DNA of 5,342 bases from Chloroflexota bacterium (GTDB lineage: Bacteria; Chloroflexota; UBA6077; FW602-bin22; JACPQP01): positions 1 through 5,342 of the forward strand of contig JACPQP010000512.1 in NCBI GenBank assembly GCA_016190465.1. Reading direction: 5' to 3'. The translations under genes and the position numbers were made by a program. The notes under the pieces are model-generated. The model had not been told where the DNA came from. It was given only the letters and a program-made list of their open reading frames with translations, and made no database searches. Of this stretch, positions 5,249-5,342 are shown piece by piece; positions within the stretch are counted from its first letter, which is position 1, and every line of letters starts with the position of its first letter.

Positions 5249-5277
5249 AGTATACAAACCTCTGCCCGCCACGTCAA
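5249..5277 (-). promoter_or_regulatory. Sigma-70-type promoter of the bactofilin-like gene
   Basis: On the minus strand, TTGACG (5277-5272, 5/6) and TATACT (5254-5249, 5/6) are separated by exactly 17 nt. This is the best housekeeping promoter in the window. Transcription from about 5242 would give a leader of nearly 160 nt carrying the 96-bp inverted repeat before the GGAGG and ATG. I see no operator-like palindrome over the hexamers themselves. Confidence 0.75.
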
Positions 5278-5342
5278 GAAGCAGAGAGAAGGACAAGGGC
5301 AGGGCGGTCAGCACACTCTCGCTGGGGTCCCCTCTCTTCCCC

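Noticed and set aside
5084..5314. N-terminal extension of the bactofilin-like protein (77 extra codons)
   Set aside because: The stretch contains the promoter and the 96-bp inverted repeat, and the signal peptide and GGAGG sit at the 5083 start.
5300..5342. Possible T-box or other riboswitch fragment (AGCGAGAG-like words on the minus strand)
   Set aside because: No stem I, specifier loop or antiterminator can be traced, and the window ends here. It lies upstream of the mapped promoter hexamers.

Overview
The window is high-GC bacterial chromosome (roughly two thirds G+C by eye). It is densely coded and has GTG and TTG starts, good sigma-70-type promoters and strong GGAGG ribosome sites. Gene content and protein style (a helicase-associated-like hypothetical protein, a HAD-IIA phosphatase, an LPG-synthase-type membrane protein and a bactofilin-like repeat protein), together with dispersed palindromic repeats, recall thermophilic Chloroflexota of the Thermomicrobia type. 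That assignment is an inference with modest confidence; no marker gene here proves it.

Layout. Bases 1-46 show no feature, and no terminator is visible there for the adjacent tRNA. A tRNA-Arg gene with anticodon UCG (47-120, minus strand) has its own extended -10 promoter (138-167). Diverging from it is a plus-strand cluster of three closely packed genes. The first (264-1982) is a large hypothetical protein built on two tandem copies of a helical plus winged-helix-like unit. The second (1979-2788) is a HAD-IIA phosphatase that overlaps it by 4 bp. The third (2802-3794) is a polytopic flippase-like/UPF0104 membrane protein starting 13 bp later, with a tandem heptamer repeat spanning the junction. 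A convergent minus-strand gene (3929-5083) encodes a secreted, bactofilin-like repeat domain fused to a multi-pass membrane domain. Its promoter is at 5249-5277. Bases 5278-5342 hold nothing I can support.

The most interesting material is between the genes. A 140-bp element (3792-3931) with perfect 13-bp terminal inverted repeats sits exactly between the two convergent genes and supplies the TAG stop codon of both. Its ends fit a TA-targeting (IS630/mariner-like) miniature element, and removing it restores an empty site in which the two genes still stop, on overlapping codons. Inside are two GC hairpins with complementary loops and a strong G-quadruplex motif. A second, 96-bp inverted-repeat element (5125-5220) lies between the promoter and the ribosome site of the bactofilin-like gene, so it should be transcribed as a long leader hairpin. 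Two short runs of 7-bp GCNGANN repeats mark a stop/start junction and a promoter edge.

The three plus-strand genes are probably co-transcribed. A shared pathway is not evident, though a phosphatase beside an LPG-synthase-type membrane protein hints at lipid or glycan phosphate metabolism. I see no defence system, phage gene, CRISPR array or intact transposase.
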